Shown: positions 1 to 10,533, counted from the stretch's first letter. The stretch is 64,000 nt of DNA from Chryseomicrobium aureum (GCF_016909155.1 NZ_JAFBFG010000002.1:124001-188000); one strand, 5' to 3'. Numbers and translations are program-made. Notes: generated from the letters alone by a model not told the origin.

Positions 1-1580
<1,580 letters not shown>

Positions 1581-1622
1581 ATACATTGCTCCCTCTCTTG
1601 GTAAATGTTGGTTTTTATAAAA

Positions 1623-1680
1623 TAAAAAGACCCATAGATAGGTTCCACAATTCATGTATTGTGGAAGCACCTGTGGGTCT
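1623..1680 (-). terminator. glpF leader hairpin, probable GlpP-controlled terminator
   Basis: On the minus strand a nested stem pairs AGACCCA with TGGGTCT and, inside it, TTCCACAAT with ATTGTGGAA. A T-rich run follows, before the glpF RBS. In Bacillus, GlpP bound to glycerol-3-phosphate prevents termination in glp leaders; glpP is the next gene upstream, so this hairpin is its likely target (inference). Confidence 0.8.
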
Positions 1681-1714
1681 CTTGATTCTCTACACTGAAT
1701 ATTAACTTGTGACT

Positions 1715-1743
1715 AACATATCAAACAATGAAAGCGGTGTCAA
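1715..1743 (-). promoter_or_regulatory. glpF SigA promoter overlapped by a cre site
   Basis: Minus-strand TTGACA (1743-1738), 17-nt spacer, TATGTT (1720-1715). The sequence TGACACCGCTTTCA at 1742-1729 matches the CcpA cre consensus TGWNANCGNTNWCA at every fixed position and covers the -35 box, which predicts direct carbon catabolite repression of glpFK. Confidence 0.82.
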
Positions 1744-1766
1744 CGGGTAGCCATACTATTCTGTTT

Positions 1767-2321
1767 TCAAGAGAAGGCCGTCCATAAAGCAATAGAAGAG
1801 GTCGTGATCGCAATGGCGCCAGCTCGGAGTGCTTCTTCAACTTCTTGCTCTGTTTCGATTAAGCCACCTGCGATTATAGGTTTACCAGTTGTAATCCCTA
1901 CACGTTCAATTACTTTAGGAACAACACCTGGTAAAAGTTCAATATAATCAGGATCTGATTTATTAATCAATTGAACGCTTCGATCTAAAGCATTTGAGTC
2001 AATAACAAAGGTACGATGGATAGCCTTGACATTCAGTTGCCTAGCTTTTTTGATAACACTACTTTTTGTTGAGATAATTCCGTATGGTTTGATCACTTGA
2101 CACACATACTCAGTCGCAAATTCATCGTTTGACAAGCCCTGAATCAAATCCATATGAAGAAACATTTTTTTGTTTTTAGACCTTGCATAATCGAAAGCGC
2201 TTTTTAACATCCCTACATGTAAATTCAAAAACACACCGTAACGAAAAGAATAGGTCAGCATTTTGTCAAAGTCTTTCATAGATTGGATAGCAGGTAAAAT
2301 TTTTTGTCCTTCAAACGGCAT
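1767..2321 (-). CDS. glpP: glycerol uptake operon antiterminator
   Basis: GlpP family, 184 residues, a TIM-barrel-like RNA-binding antiterminator that senses glycerol-3-phosphate. Recognisable segments are MPFEGQKILPAIQSMKDFDK, FLHMDLIQGLSNDEFATEY, IISTKSSVIKKA, PDYIELLPGVVPKVI and IIAGGLIETEQEVEEAL. The ATG at 2321 is chosen because it gives the family N-terminus. The frame stays open upstream to 2450 but that part overlaps the end of the MFS gene and is not GlpP-like. Its RBS is weak (AAAGGGC, distant). First gene of the glp cluster, about 180 nt before glpF. Confidence 0.92.
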   Translation of the reverse strand: MPFEGQKILPAIQSMKDFDKMLTYSFRYGVFLNLHVGMLKSAFDYARSKNKKMFLHMDLIQGLSNDEFATEYVCQVIKPYGIISTKSSVIKKARQLNVKAIHRTFVIDSNALDRSVQLINKSDPDYIELLPGVVPKVIERVGITTGKPIIAGGLIETEQEVEEALRAGAIAITTSSIALWTAFS

Positions 2322-2410
2322 ATCGCGACACCAGCCCTTTCGTATGAGAAAACTACTATCTTTGGATTGATTATACACCGAATCAATGAATCTACGGTTG
2401 AATGAAACGA

Positions 2411-3592
2411 TTAAGAGGATGCAGTTGGTAGGGAAGCCTTGCGCTTCCAACTAATCGATAACATCAACGTTGCAAGCAACACGACCAAACCGAGCATGAA
2501 GGGATACTTCATGTCAATATCATACACAGCGCCTGCAAGTAGCGGTCCTAAAATATTCCCGATACTCATATACGAGTTGTTCAGACCCATCGCAAGGCCT
2601 TGCTCTTTTCCAGCCATCTTAGAAATCATCGTCGTCAAGACTGGACGAAGTAGAGACGTTGCTAGGAATACAAGTAACGTAATTCCGAAGAACATCGCAA
2701 AACTCGTCGCGATAAGGGATAGGAAGAAACCAAGAGCCGCGATTGCTAAGAAGACGATCAATAGCACAGGCTCTCCGAAACGTCGTACCAAATAGTCGAC
2801 AACAAATAATTGAATGACAACACTGACAGCTCCTGTGGCTGTAATCATCCAAGCAATTTGTTGGGCAGTCGCACCAAACGCCGCATCGACATACAAACCT
2901 AAGACCGTTTCATACGCAATCAGACCGAAGCTCATCACCATAATAATAATCAGTGGAATGAAGTACGGCTTTTTAGGAGATTGCAGCACGTCATCCAGTA
3001 AAGAAGACTGTGGACGCGTCATCACGTCGCCTTCTGGTTGACTTTCTTGCAAAGTGAAGTAGGAAATTACAACCGCCAGTAGTCCGACGATTGCAGAAAC
3101 TAATAGCGGTGTCTTTGTTCCATATTCCGCTAAAAATCCACCAATACCAGGACCTACAACGATACCTAAAGACATCGAGGCAGAGATAAAGCTGTTGCCT
3201 TTTGCACGTTGATCCATCGTTGTGATATCCGCTACGTACGCGAAAATTGCAGGGATACAGAACGCGGCTCCTACCCCACCAATGAAGCGGGATATGTACA
3301 CAAATAGAATACTTGGTGCGAGGTAGAACAATAACATAGAGAATCCTAAACCAAAGAGGCCGAGAATAATCATTTTGCGACGACCATATTGGTCCGTCCA
3401 ACGTCCGCCGATTGGCGAGAAAATCAATTGAGCACCTGCAAACAAGGCGATAATCATCCCGGCTGCAGTGCCTCCTTCACCTAGTTCACGAAGGTATTCA
3501 GGTAAAATCGGAAGGATCAATCCAAAGCTTCCGACGGCAATGAACATGTTGAGCATCAAAATTGCTAATTTTTTCTTTTGATCTTTTGTCAT
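2411..3592 (-). CDS. MFS multidrug efflux transporter, Bmr/NorA-like
   Basis: 393-residue major facilitator with 12 predicted membrane segments. MFS motif A (GGRWTDQYGRRKM) is in loop 2-3, and the drug-antiporter motif C (GIVVGPGIGGFLAEYG) in segment 5, as in the 12-TM drug:proton antiporters Bmr, Blt and NorA. The substrate cannot be read from sequence. Single gene transcribed toward glpP; its stop lies about 90 nt upstream of the glpP start. Diverges from the AEC gene at 3740. Confidence 0.85.
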   Translation of the reverse strand: MTKDQKKKLAILMLNMFIAVGSFGLILPILPEYLRELGEGGTAAGMIIALFAGAQLIFSPIGGRWTDQYGRRKMIILGLFGLGFSMLLFYLAPSILFVYISRFIGGVGAAFCIPAIFAYVADITTMDQRAKGNSFISASMSLGIVVGPGIGGFLAEYGTKTPLLVSAIVGLLAVVISYFTLQESQPEGDVMTRPQSSLLDDVLQSPKKPYFIPLIIIMVMSFGLIAYETVLGLYVDAAFGATAQQIAWMITATGAVSVVIQLFVVDYLVRRFGEPVLLIVFLAIAALGFFLSLIATSFAMFFGITLLVFLATSLLRPVLTTMISKMAGKEQGLAMGLNNSYMSIGNILGPLLAGAVYDIDMKYPFMLGLVVLLATLMLSISWKRKASLPTASS

Positions 3593-3739
3593 CTTTTTTT
3601 CTCACTTTCTTTTCAGTACTCACCTATTATACGGACTCAAAAATAAAATAGCGAACTGAAACGCTTCGTTTTACGAAAAAAGAATGTTGGCAGAATTCAA
3701 AAAGAGGTCTAGTATGAAAGCAGAGGGGGGGAGCGAGTT

Positions 3740-4669
3740 ATGGCGTATTTTACATTGCTATTCTTTCAAATCATCGTCCCAATCCTTATCTTGCTTGGAT
3801 TAGGTGCACTCTTACAAGTGAAATTTAAATTCCGTTTAAAAGCTTTGTCGCATCTTGTGACCTATTGTTTTATGCCGGCAGCTGTATTCATTAATTTATA
3901 TGAAACAGTGATTTCACTTTCTGTTTTGTCGCAAGTTATCGTTTTTATCGTACTTTTTATTTTGTCTCAAATGGCTCTTGGGTCGCTTGGGGCCAAATTG
4001 CTGGAATTGCCACGGGAAGAAAGTGCAGTATTTAAAAATAGTATTGTACTGATTAACTCTGGAAATTACGGATTACCGGTTGCGCAACTTTTGTTTGTGG
4101 CCAATCCTGTAGGTGTAGCTATTCAAGTTATTATGGTTATTTTGCAAAATATCACTACTTATACATATGGACTCTATAATTTGATTTCTACTACAAAATC
4201 CGGTGCTGCCATTGTAAAAGAAGTGCTAAAGATGCCGATTGTGTTAGCACTTGTTTTAGGTGCACTTTTAAATATTTTCGCACTCCCCATACCTACACCC
4301 ATTCGAATTCCAATTGATTATGTAGCAGATGGGTTTGTTGCGGTTGCTTTGATTACACTCGGTGCTCAATTATCGACCATCGAAGTGAAGTCGATCATCA
4401 ATAAGACAGTCTTTCTCAGCAGCTTTTTCCGGTTATTCATGGGACCAGTCATTGCCTTCTGTTTGATTCTTGCTCTAGGGCTAGACGGTGTAATTGCGCA
4501 GTCGTTACTGATTGCAAGTGCGTTTCCGACATCTCGTAATAGCGCTAGCCTGGCATTAGAATATGATGTGGATGCGGATACAGCAGCACAGACGGTATTA
4601 TTTTCAACAATTGTGAGCGCGTTGACGGTCACGGTTGTCATTTATGTATCTACTATTTTATTTGGTTAG
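3740..4669 (+). CDS. AEC-family permease
   Basis: 309 residues, about ten membrane segments in two halves, matching the auxin efflux carrier/malonate transporter family (Mem_trans). Typical parts are the N-terminal VPILILLGLGALLQ, the NSGNYGLPVA loop with its conserved Asn and Gly, and the C-terminal ASAFPTSRNSASLA. Bacterial members export or import small organic acids; the substrate here is unknown. A strong purine-rich RBS precedes the ATG. The EamA gene follows after 3 nt, so the two are probably co-transcribed. Confidence 0.85.
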   Translation: MAYFTLLFFQIIVPILILLGLGALLQVKFKFRLKALSHLVTYCFMPAAVFINLYETVISLSVLSQVIVFIVLFILSQMALGSLGAKLLELPREESAVFKNSIVLINSGNYGLPVAQLLFVANPVGVAIQVIMVILQNITTYTYGLYNLISTTKSGAAIVKEVLKMPIVLALVLGALLNIFALPIPTPIRIPIDYVADGFVAVALITLGAQLSTIEVKSIINKTVFLSSFFRLFMGPVIAFCLILALGLDGVIAQSLLIASAFPTSRNSASLALEYDVDADTAAQTVLFSTIVSALTVTVVIYVSTILFG

Positions 4670-4672
4670 GAC

Positions 4673-5575
4673 GTGTACGAGTTGGCACAAGAATCTTCAC
4701 CTAAGATTATTTTTCCTCTGTTTATTTCAATCGTGGCGATTTCATTCGCTGCCATTTTCGTAAAATGGTCGGATGCACCTGCAACGATTTTGAGTATGTA
4801 CCGAATGTTGCTTGCGACTTTGTTTTTGCTTCCGGTTGTTTGGGTGCGACGTGCTGAATTCAAACACGTAACAGCTAGAGAATGGCGACTTCTCGCGTTT
4901 TCTGGCGTGTTTCTCGCCCTTCATTTTGCGTTATGGTTCGGTTCGTTGAAACTGACTACCGTGGCAAGTTCGACTATCATTCTTGCTCTACAACCGATTG
5001 TGTCATTGATTGGTGGATTTATTGTGTTCCGTGAACGGACGACGCGAGCAGCCTTGGTCACGATGGGAGTTGCAGTCGTGGGAGCCGTAATGATTGGATG
5101 GGGAGATTTCGGACTCAGTTCTGCTGCGATTTTAGGAGATATTCTTTCCTTCTTAAGTGTCATCGCAGTCGTTGGATATTTGCTGATTGGGCAGAGTGCA
5201 GTAAAAAAAGTCTCACACTGGATTTATAGTTTTTCCGTTTTTGGGTTTGCAGGGATTGCACTGGTTTTGTATAACTTGATTGCCGGTGTACAGTTTACGG
5301 GATATTCTGGTCAAGAGTGGGGAATTTTTGTTCTGCTGGCGGTTGTACCGACAATTTCGCATATGATCAACAACTGGTTATTGAACTATGTCAACGCTAC
5401 AACGATTTCGATGAGTATCCTCGGAGAACCGGTTGGGGCTACATTACTTGCTGTTTGGCTTCTAGGAGAACGTTTAACAGGTTGGCAACTGGTTGGTGGG
5501 GTCCTTGTTCTCGCTGGAGTATTTTTGTTCTTATTGCAGCAGATGCGGCGAAAACCGAAAGTTATAAAGCAATGA
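4673..5575 (+). CDS. EamA/DMT-family transporter
   Basis: About 300 residues with ten predicted membrane segments in two EamA repeats, belonging to the drug/metabolite transporter superfamily (amino acid or metabolite export is common). The second repeat carries the typical ILGEPVGATLLAVWLLGERL. Start is uncertain: the GTG at 4673 lies only 3 nt after the AEC stop, whereas TTG at 4682 has AGGA (4668-4671) about 10 nt before it and may be the true start. Followed by a terminator at 5583. Confidence 0.85.
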   Translation: MYELAQESSPKIIFPLFISIVAISFAAIFVKWSDAPATILSMYRMLLATLFLLPVVWVRRAEFKHVTAREWRLLAFSGVFLALHFALWFGSLKLTTVASSTIILALQPIVSLIGGFIVFRERTTRAALVTMGVAVVGAVMIGWGDFGLSSAAILGDILSFLSVIAVVGYLLIGQSAVKKVSHWIYSFSVFGFAGIALVLYNLIAGVQFTGYSGQEWGIFVLLAVVPTISHMINNWLLNYVNATTISMSILGEPVGATLLAVWLLGERLTGWQLVGGVLVLAGVFLFLLQQMRRKPKVIKQ

Positions 5576-5582
5576 GTTTCAG

Positions 5583-5608
5583 GCATACTTATGTATGCTC
5601 TTTTTATT
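5583..5608 (+). terminator. rho-independent terminator after the EamA gene
   Basis: GCATAC (5583-5588), loop TTAT, GTATGC (5593-5598), then a T-rich tract. It separates the exporter pair from the LacI-family gene. Confidence 0.7.
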
Positions 5609-5620
5609 ATCTGAAAATTC

Positions 5621-5650
5621 TTGACAATGAAAGCGTGAATAGATTATGAT
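5621..5650 (+). promoter_or_regulatory. SigA promoter of the LacI-family gene
   Basis: TTGACA (5621-5626), 18-nt spacer, TATGAT (5645-5650). The spacer contains TGAAAGCG (5628-5635), a half-site resembling the operator at 6689, which would fit autoregulation (inference). Confidence 0.75.
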
Positions 5651-5677
5651 GGCGGTAATTTGATGGGGGAGAAAAAC

Positions 5678-6691
5678 ATGGTTTCTTCAAAAGATGTGGC
5701 GAAGTTTGCTGGTGTTTCTCAAACGACCGTTTCACGTGTTTTAAATACACCGGAATCAGTGAAAGAAAAGACTCGTAAAAAAGTAATTGAGGCAATTGAA
5801 GCACTGAATTATCATCCGAATTCAATCGCACGATCCCTTGTCAGCAATTCTACAAAATCTATTGCTCTTGTATCTGGCCCTCTACATAATCCATTTTTCG
5901 CGGATTCTGTCACAGCCATTATCCGATTTGCGAGACAGCGTGGGTATCAAGTAGCTGTTCAATTTGAAGACTTTGGAAGCAATGAAAGAGTATTTGAGAG
6001 TCTCGCCCAATCCAAAGTGGATGGCATGATCTTATCGTCTATTTATTTGGATGATCCGATACATTCGAGATTATCTCGATTCAATGTACCATTTGTCTAT
6101 TTTAATCGGAAACCGCATGAAGAGAGTCATTATATTGAAATTGACAATGAACAGGCGGGTAGGCTTGGCGCCGAACATTTGCTAGCACTCGGACATACAA
6201 ACATTGCCTGGATAGGGGGACCGCTCACAATGAGCACGTTTGCCGGCCGATTTAAAGGGTTCCAACAAATGATGATAGAGAATGGATACGTCCCCAACGA
6301 AAAATGGATAGTGGAGACGGATACGAGCGCGGAAGCAATTCGTGAACGGGTTTTGCAACTGCTTGAGCAATCGGAGAGACCGAGTGCACTATTTGCTGCG
6401 ACAGATTCCATTGCGATTTATGCGTTGGATGTGTTGCAAGAGCTTGGCTACCGAATTCCAGAAGATATTAGCGTGATGGGTATCGACAATGTGACATGGA
6501 GCCGACATGCATCTTTCAATTTAACGACAGTCTCTGCGCAGTCCACCAGCAATCTAGGAGAGCTTGGCATTGAAGCGTTGTTTCAATTAATGGAAAAAAC
6601 ACAAACAAGGTGGATTCAAAAAACATTGCCCGTTCAATTGATTGAGCGTGGGACGACAACAACTTTCACAAAAAGCGATAACATAAAATGA
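5678..6691 (+). CDS. LacI-family transcriptional regulator of the lactone operon (probable)
   Basis: 337-residue regulator. The N-terminal LacI helix-turn-helix is clear (VSSKDVAKFAGVSQTTVSRV, then NYHPNSIARSL as hinge helix), followed by a periplasmic-binding-like sensor domain (IALVSGPLHNPFFAD; GAEHLLALGHTNIAWIGG; ALFAATDSIAIYALDVL; VMGIDNV). The ATG at 5678 has GGGGGAG 7 nt upstream, better than the TTG at 5660. The inducer is unknown; the adjacent catabolic genes suggest a lactone, hydroxybutyrate or semialdehyde. The stop codon overlaps the CG-centred palindrome at 6689. Confidence 0.9.
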   Translation: MVSSKDVAKFAGVSQTTVSRVLNTPESVKEKTRKKVIEAIEALNYHPNSIARSLVSNSTKSIALVSGPLHNPFFADSVTAIIRFARQRGYQVAVQFEDFGSNERVFESLAQSKVDGMILSSIYLDDPIHSRLSRFNVPFVYFNRKPHEESHYIEIDNEQAGRLGAEHLLALGHTNIAWIGGPLTMSTFAGRFKGFQQMMIENGYVPNEKWIVETDTSAEAIRERVLQLLEQSERPSALFAATDSIAIYALDVLQELGYRIPEDISVMGIDNVTWSRHASFNLTTVSAQSTSNLGELGIEALFQLMEKTQTRWIQKTLPVQLIERGTTTTFTKSDNIK

Positions 6692-6702
6692 AATCGCTTT
6701 CA
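6689..6702 (+). promoter_or_regulatory. cre/LacI-type operator before the lactonase operon
   Basis: TGAAATCGCTTTCA matches the CcpA cre consensus at all fixed positions and is nearly palindromic. It could bind CcpA, the adjacent LacI-family regulator, or both, since many LacI-family proteins use CG-centred palindromes of this form. It overlaps the regulator's stop codon, about 100 nt before the lactonase start. No confident -35/-10 pair was found between it and the gene. Confidence 0.75.
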
Positions 6703-6804
6703 GTAAAATGAATACGTAACCATTTTAAGGGGGTGGGGCTATCGAGCACTATCAATTAGAACCGTTTGTTGCTTCTTTCACGGGATAAAAAGGAGGAAAT
6801 CAGA

Positions 6805-7653
6805 GTGGCACATATTATTCAACCGCAAAAAAAGTTATATGTAATGGACAATGGCCGGATGCGCATGGACAAGAACTGGATGATTGCGATGCACAACCCG
6901 GCAACGATTACGAATCCTACTGCACCCACTGAGTTTGTTGAATTCCCTGTCTACACCGTACTGATTGATCACCCCGAAGGAAAAATACTATTTGATACCG
7001 CTTGTAACCCAAACTCGATGGGACCTGAAGGACGCTGGGGTCAAGCGACGCAACAAATGTTTCCGATTGATATGCCGGAAGCCTGTTACTTACACAACCG
7101 CTTAGGAGAACTTGGTGTGCACCCAAAAGATATCAAATACGTAGTCGCATCACATTTGCACCTGGATCATGCAGGATGCTTAGAATTGTTCACAAACGCA
7201 CAGATTATCGTCCATGAAGATGAGTTCAACGGCACACTTCAAACATACGCGCGCAATCAAAAAGAAGGTGCTTATGTGTGGGGGGATATTGATGCGTGGA
7301 TTAAAAACAATCTTCAATGGAACACAATTAAACGCTCCGAAGACCGTTTACAACTACTTCCGGGAGTAGAGGTCCTAAACTTCGGAAGCGGCCATGCTTG
7401 GGGCATGTTAGGTCTCCGCATTGATATGCCTGAGACAGGGGGCATCATTTTGGCGTCAGATGCCATTTACACCGCAGAGAGCTTTGGCCCACCTGTCAAA
7501 CCACCGGGTATACTCTATGATTCGGTTGGCTACAATGCGACTGTTGAACGGATTCGCAAGTTAGCAAAAGAAACCAATTCACAAGTGTGGTTCGGCCATG
7601 ATGCCAATCAATTTGCTAATTTTAGAAAATCCACAGAAGGTTACTACGAGTAA
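6805..7653 (+). CDS. metallo-beta-lactamase-fold lactonase, AttM/AiiB/AidP-like
   Basis: 282 residues. The di-zinc motif is SHLHLDHAG (HxHxDH), with further ligands in GSGHAWGML and SDAIY and a late His in WFGHD. Length and layout match the N-acyl-homoserine-lactonase branch that includes Agrobacterium AttM/BlcC, which also opens gamma-butyrolactone, and a Planococcus lactonase (AidP). GTG at 6805 is the start because AGGAGG lies 8 nt before it; the frame is open from 6766. First gene of a tight operon with alcohol and semialdehyde dehydrogenases, which favours a catabolic gamma-lactone role over pure quorum quenching (inference). Confidence 0.88.
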   Translation: MAHIIQPQKKLYVMDNGRMRMDKNWMIAMHNPATITNPTAPTEFVEFPVYTVLIDHPEGKILFDTACNPNSMGPEGRWGQATQQMFPIDMPEACYLHNRLGELGVHPKDIKYVVASHLHLDHAGCLELFTNAQIIVHEDEFNGTLQTYARNQKEGAYVWGDIDAWIKNNLQWNTIKRSEDRLQLLPGVEVLNFGSGHAWGMLGLRIDMPETGGIILASDAIYTAESFGPPVKPPGILYDSVGYNATVERIRKLAKETNSQVWFGHDANQFANFRKSTEGYYE

Positions 7654-7664
7654 GGAGAGATTGG

Positions 7665-8846
7665 ATGAGTTATTCGCAGTTGGTATTTGCACCACTTAGT
7701 TTCACAGGTTGGGGATCACTTGAAGAACTTGTTCCACAGGTCGAGAAATTCAATCCAAAACGAATTTTGGTCATCACAGACCCTATGCTCGAAAAACTCG
7801 GATTGACAGCACGTGCAACAGAACCACTTCGTGAAAAAGGGTGGGAAGTCGAAGTTTCTACTGATGTTGAACCTGAACCACCTCTTGCTCTTGGAGAACG
7901 ACTCGTGAAGTTCACTCGAGAAGGAAACTTCGACCTAGTCGTAGGTTTTGGTGGAGGCAGTGCACTGGACTTAGCGAAGCTCGCTGCAGTCCTTGCGAAG
8001 AATGAAGGTGACGTTGCAGATTACTTAAATCTGACAGCGACTCGTTCCATCACCGAAAAAGGACTACCGAAAATTTTAATTCCAACAACGGCTGGCACAG
8101 GTTCAGAGGTCACTAATATTTCAGTATTGTCTCTTGATTCTTCAAAAGACGTAATTGCACATGAAGCGTTGATTGCCGACGTCGCCATAGTCGATCCAGC
8201 ACTAACTGTCACGGTACCGCCTCGCGTCACTGCGGCTACAGGTGTCGATGCTTTAACGCACGCTATTGAAGCCTATGTATCTGTCAACGCTTCTCCTACG
8301 TCCGATGCACTAGCTCTACACGCGATCCGGTTGATGAGCCGCTCAATTCGTAAAGCGGTGCATGATGGAGAAAACAAAGAGGCGCGCACCGCAATGAGTC
8401 ATGGCAGTTACATTGCAGGGCTTGCATTCTTCAATGCAGGGGTCGCGGGTGTCCACGCACTTGCGTATCCACTTGGTGGTCAATTCCACATTCCACACGG
8501 AGAATCGAATGCGGTCTTGCTTCCATACGTTATGAACTATATCCGGAAGTCGTCAGAGAAGCGGATGCGTGATATTTTCGAAGCGTTAGGCGGCAATGCC
8601 GCGCTAATGAGTGATGAAGAAGCCTCGTATGCTTGTGTGGACGAACTCGTACGACTCGTAAAAGACGTTGGTATTCCGCATACATTACAAGAGTTTGATA
8701 TTCCAGAATCCGCCATTGAGTCTTTGACGAAAGATGGGGTCAAACAAAAACGGATTCTCGCGAGAAGTCCACTTCCACTTCTTGAAGAGGATATCCGTAA
8801 CGTTTACCGAGCTGCTTACAGTGGTAAACTTACAGAACCAACATAA
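7665..8846 (+). CDS. iron-containing alcohol dehydrogenase, probable 4-hydroxybutyrate dehydrogenase
   Basis: 393-residue group III (Fe-ADH) enzyme. NAD-binding GFGGGSALDLAK and TTAGTGSEVT are present, as is the metal-binding region GVDALTHAIEAY with the later His residues of GVHALAYPLGGQFHIPHGES. In this context it would oxidise gamma-hydroxybutyrate, the lactonase product, to succinate semialdehyde, which the next enzyme uses. Substrate is inferred from neighbours; the family also covers butanol, propanediol and lactaldehyde enzymes. It begins 11 nt after the lactonase stop with an AAGGAG RBS. Confidence 0.88.
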   Translation: MSYSQLVFAPLSFTGWGSLEELVPQVEKFNPKRILVITDPMLEKLGLTARATEPLREKGWEVEVSTDVEPEPPLALGERLVKFTREGNFDLVVGFGGGSALDLAKLAAVLAKNEGDVADYLNLTATRSITEKGLPKILIPTTAGTGSEVTNISVLSLDSSKDVIAHEALIADVAIVDPALTVTVPPRVTAATGVDALTHAIEAYVSVNASPTSDALALHAIRLMSRSIRKAVHDGENKEARTAMSHGSYIAGLAFFNAGVAGVHALAYPLGGQFHIPHGESNAVLLPYVMNYIRKSSEKRMRDIFEALGGNAALMSDEEASYACVDELVRLVKDVGIPHTLQEFDIPESAIESLTKDGVKQKRILARSPLPLLEEDIRNVYRAAYSGKLTEPT

Positions 8847-8861
8847 AAAAGGAGTGGAACG

Positions 8862-10283
8862 ATGAACTACTCACTAATTATAGATGGAAAAGAGACAGGC
8901 CAAGACTTAGAACAACAAGAGGTTACCAACCCAGCAACAGGTGAGGTCGTCGGAACAGTCCCTAAAGGTGGAAAGACGGAAGCACGTCAAGCAACAGACG
9001 CGGCTTTTGAAGCGTTTAAAACGTGGTCGAAGCTATCCGCCTACGAACGTACTGAAAAGTTAGCAGAATGGGCACGTCTGATGGATGAACATACAGACGA
9101 ACTTGGCGAACTGATGACACGTGAGCAAGGGAAGCCTTTAGAAGAAGCAAAAGGTGAAGTGAAATACGCTAATGGATTCTTTAAATGGTATGCAGAGGAA
9201 GGAAAGCGTATTTACGGTGAAACCATCCCTGCCACAACTGCGAACAAACGTATCTTTGTACACAAACAACCAGTAGGTGTCGTAGCGGTGATCACACCTT
9301 GGAACTTCCCTGCAGCCATGATCACACGTAAAGTAGGTCCAGCCATTGCAAGTGGTTGTACAGTCGTTATCAAACCAGCCAACTTAACACCGCTCACTGC
9401 AATCCGCATGGTACAACTGGCAAAAGAAGCGGGGATTCCAGATGGCGTCGTTAACGTAGTGACTGGAGACTCGAAAGCCATCGGAGAAGAGTGGATGCAA
9501 GATATGCGCGTGCGTAAATTGACGTTCACGGGTTCTACTGAAGTGGGGAAAGAGCTCATGAAAGGTGCTGCAGAGACGGTCAAAAAAATATCACTTGAAC
9601 TAGGTGGCCATGCACCGTCAATCGTCATGGATGATGCAAACTTTGATAAAGCCGTTGAACATGTTATGGCAGCAAAGTATCGCAATGCGGGGCAAACATG
9701 TGTCTGTATCAACCGTGTATATGTGCATGAGAAAATCGCCGATAAATTTGCACAAGCTTTAGCAGAAAAGTCCAAGCAATTGAAAGTCGGAAATGGTTTA
9801 GAAGAAGGCGTCAAAGTGGGTCCACTCATCAATGAAGACGCTATTGAAAAAGTGGAGAAGCATGTTCAAGATGCGAAAGACAAAGGTGCAAAAGTATTAA
9901 CGGGTGGAGAAATTAAAGAAGGTTTGTTCTTTGAACCTACAGTACTTATGAATGCAACAGACGATATGCTATGTATGAACGAAGAGACATTTGGACCTCT
10001 CCTTCCGATTACTACATTTAAAGATGTGGACGAAGCAATTGAGCGTGCGAACGATACGGATTTCGGTTTAGCTGCCTATGTCTATACATCATCAATCAAC
10101 ACAGGCATCTATATCGCTGAAAACTTGGAATATGGCATCGTTGGCTTAAATGATGGCATTCCATCTTCTCCACAAGCTCCATTTGGCGGATTCAAGCAAA
10201 GTGGAATTGGCCGTGAAGGTGGTCATTATGGAATGGATGAGTTCTTGGAAATCAAATATATTTCTCTTGATCTTGCCGAATAA
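8862..10283 (+). CDS. gabD: NAD(P)-dependent succinate-semialdehyde dehydrogenase
   Basis: 473-residue aldehyde dehydrogenase of the GabD/SSADH type. Visible are the cofactor segment VITPWNFPAAMITRK, FTGSTEVGK, the catalytic Glu region LELGGHAPSIVMDDA and the nucleophile in NAGQTCVC, whose paired Cys is common in SSADH. Oxidises succinate semialdehyde to succinate for the TCA cycle. It starts 15 nt after the alcohol dehydrogenase stop, completing a lactonase-dehydrogenase-dehydrogenase order equivalent to Agrobacterium blcCBA. Close ALDHs have overlapping substrates, so specificity rests partly on context. Confidence 0.88.
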   Translation: MNYSLIIDGKETGQDLEQQEVTNPATGEVVGTVPKGGKTEARQATDAAFEAFKTWSKLSAYERTEKLAEWARLMDEHTDELGELMTREQGKPLEEAKGEVKYANGFFKWYAEEGKRIYGETIPATTANKRIFVHKQPVGVVAVITPWNFPAAMITRKVGPAIASGCTVVIKPANLTPLTAIRMVQLAKEAGIPDGVVNVVTGDSKAIGEEWMQDMRVRKLTFTGSTEVGKELMKGAAETVKKISLELGGHAPSIVMDDANFDKAVEHVMAAKYRNAGQTCVCINRVYVHEKIADKFAQALAEKSKQLKVGNGLEEGVKVGPLINEDAIEKVEKHVQDAKDKGAKVLTGGEIKEGLFFEPTVLMNATDDMLCMNEETFGPLLPITTFKDVDEAIERANDTDFGLAAYVYTSSINTGIYIAENLEYGIVGLNDGIPSSPQAPFGGFKQSGIGREGGHYGMDEFLEIKYISLDLAE

Positions 10284-10345
10284 CTTTGACAGCACACTGG
10301 CTCCCGTGATACGTTCAGACTACATGAATGGAAGGGGATGACAGG

Positions 10346-10525
10346 ATGTCAGAGCAACCGAAAAAAATGTCTTTGAAAGAAGCTGTCGCAGCACAACTTG
10401 AAGCGAAGAAGAATAAGCAACAACAAGGCCAAGCAAACCACGCTGGAGATGCTGGCGGTAAGAAAATGCAATCGCAACAAGCGGGTAAAAAAGTGAGTAC
10501 GACGCGTCGCAAAATGGGTAGCTAA
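10346..10525 (+). CDS. small basic hydrophilic protein
   Basis: 59 residues, no recognised family. It begins MSEQPKKMSLKEAVAAQ and continues with a Lys/Gln-rich, probably disordered stretch ending TTRRKMGS. AAGGGG lies 8 nt before the ATG at 10346, which is preferred over the in-frame ATG at 10328. It lies about 60 nt after gabD and before a strong terminator, so it may be the last cistron of the lactone operon or have its own promoter. Composition resembles small nucleic-acid-associated or stress proteins, but no function is proposed. Confidence 0.6.
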   Translation: MSEQPKKMSLKEAVAAQLEAKKNKQQQGQANHAGDAGGKKMQSQQAGKKVSTTRRKMGS

Positions 10526-10533
10526 TTGTCTGG

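Noticed and set aside
2322-2450. Upstream extension of the glpP reading frame
   Set aside because: It overlaps the end of the MFS gene, has no RBS support and no GlpP similarity; the ATG at 2321 gives the family N-terminus.
9212-9832. 206-codon open frame antisense to the SSADH gene
   Set aside because: Ser/Thr/Pro-biased shadow frame of a strongly coding gene, with no RBS or recognisable domain.
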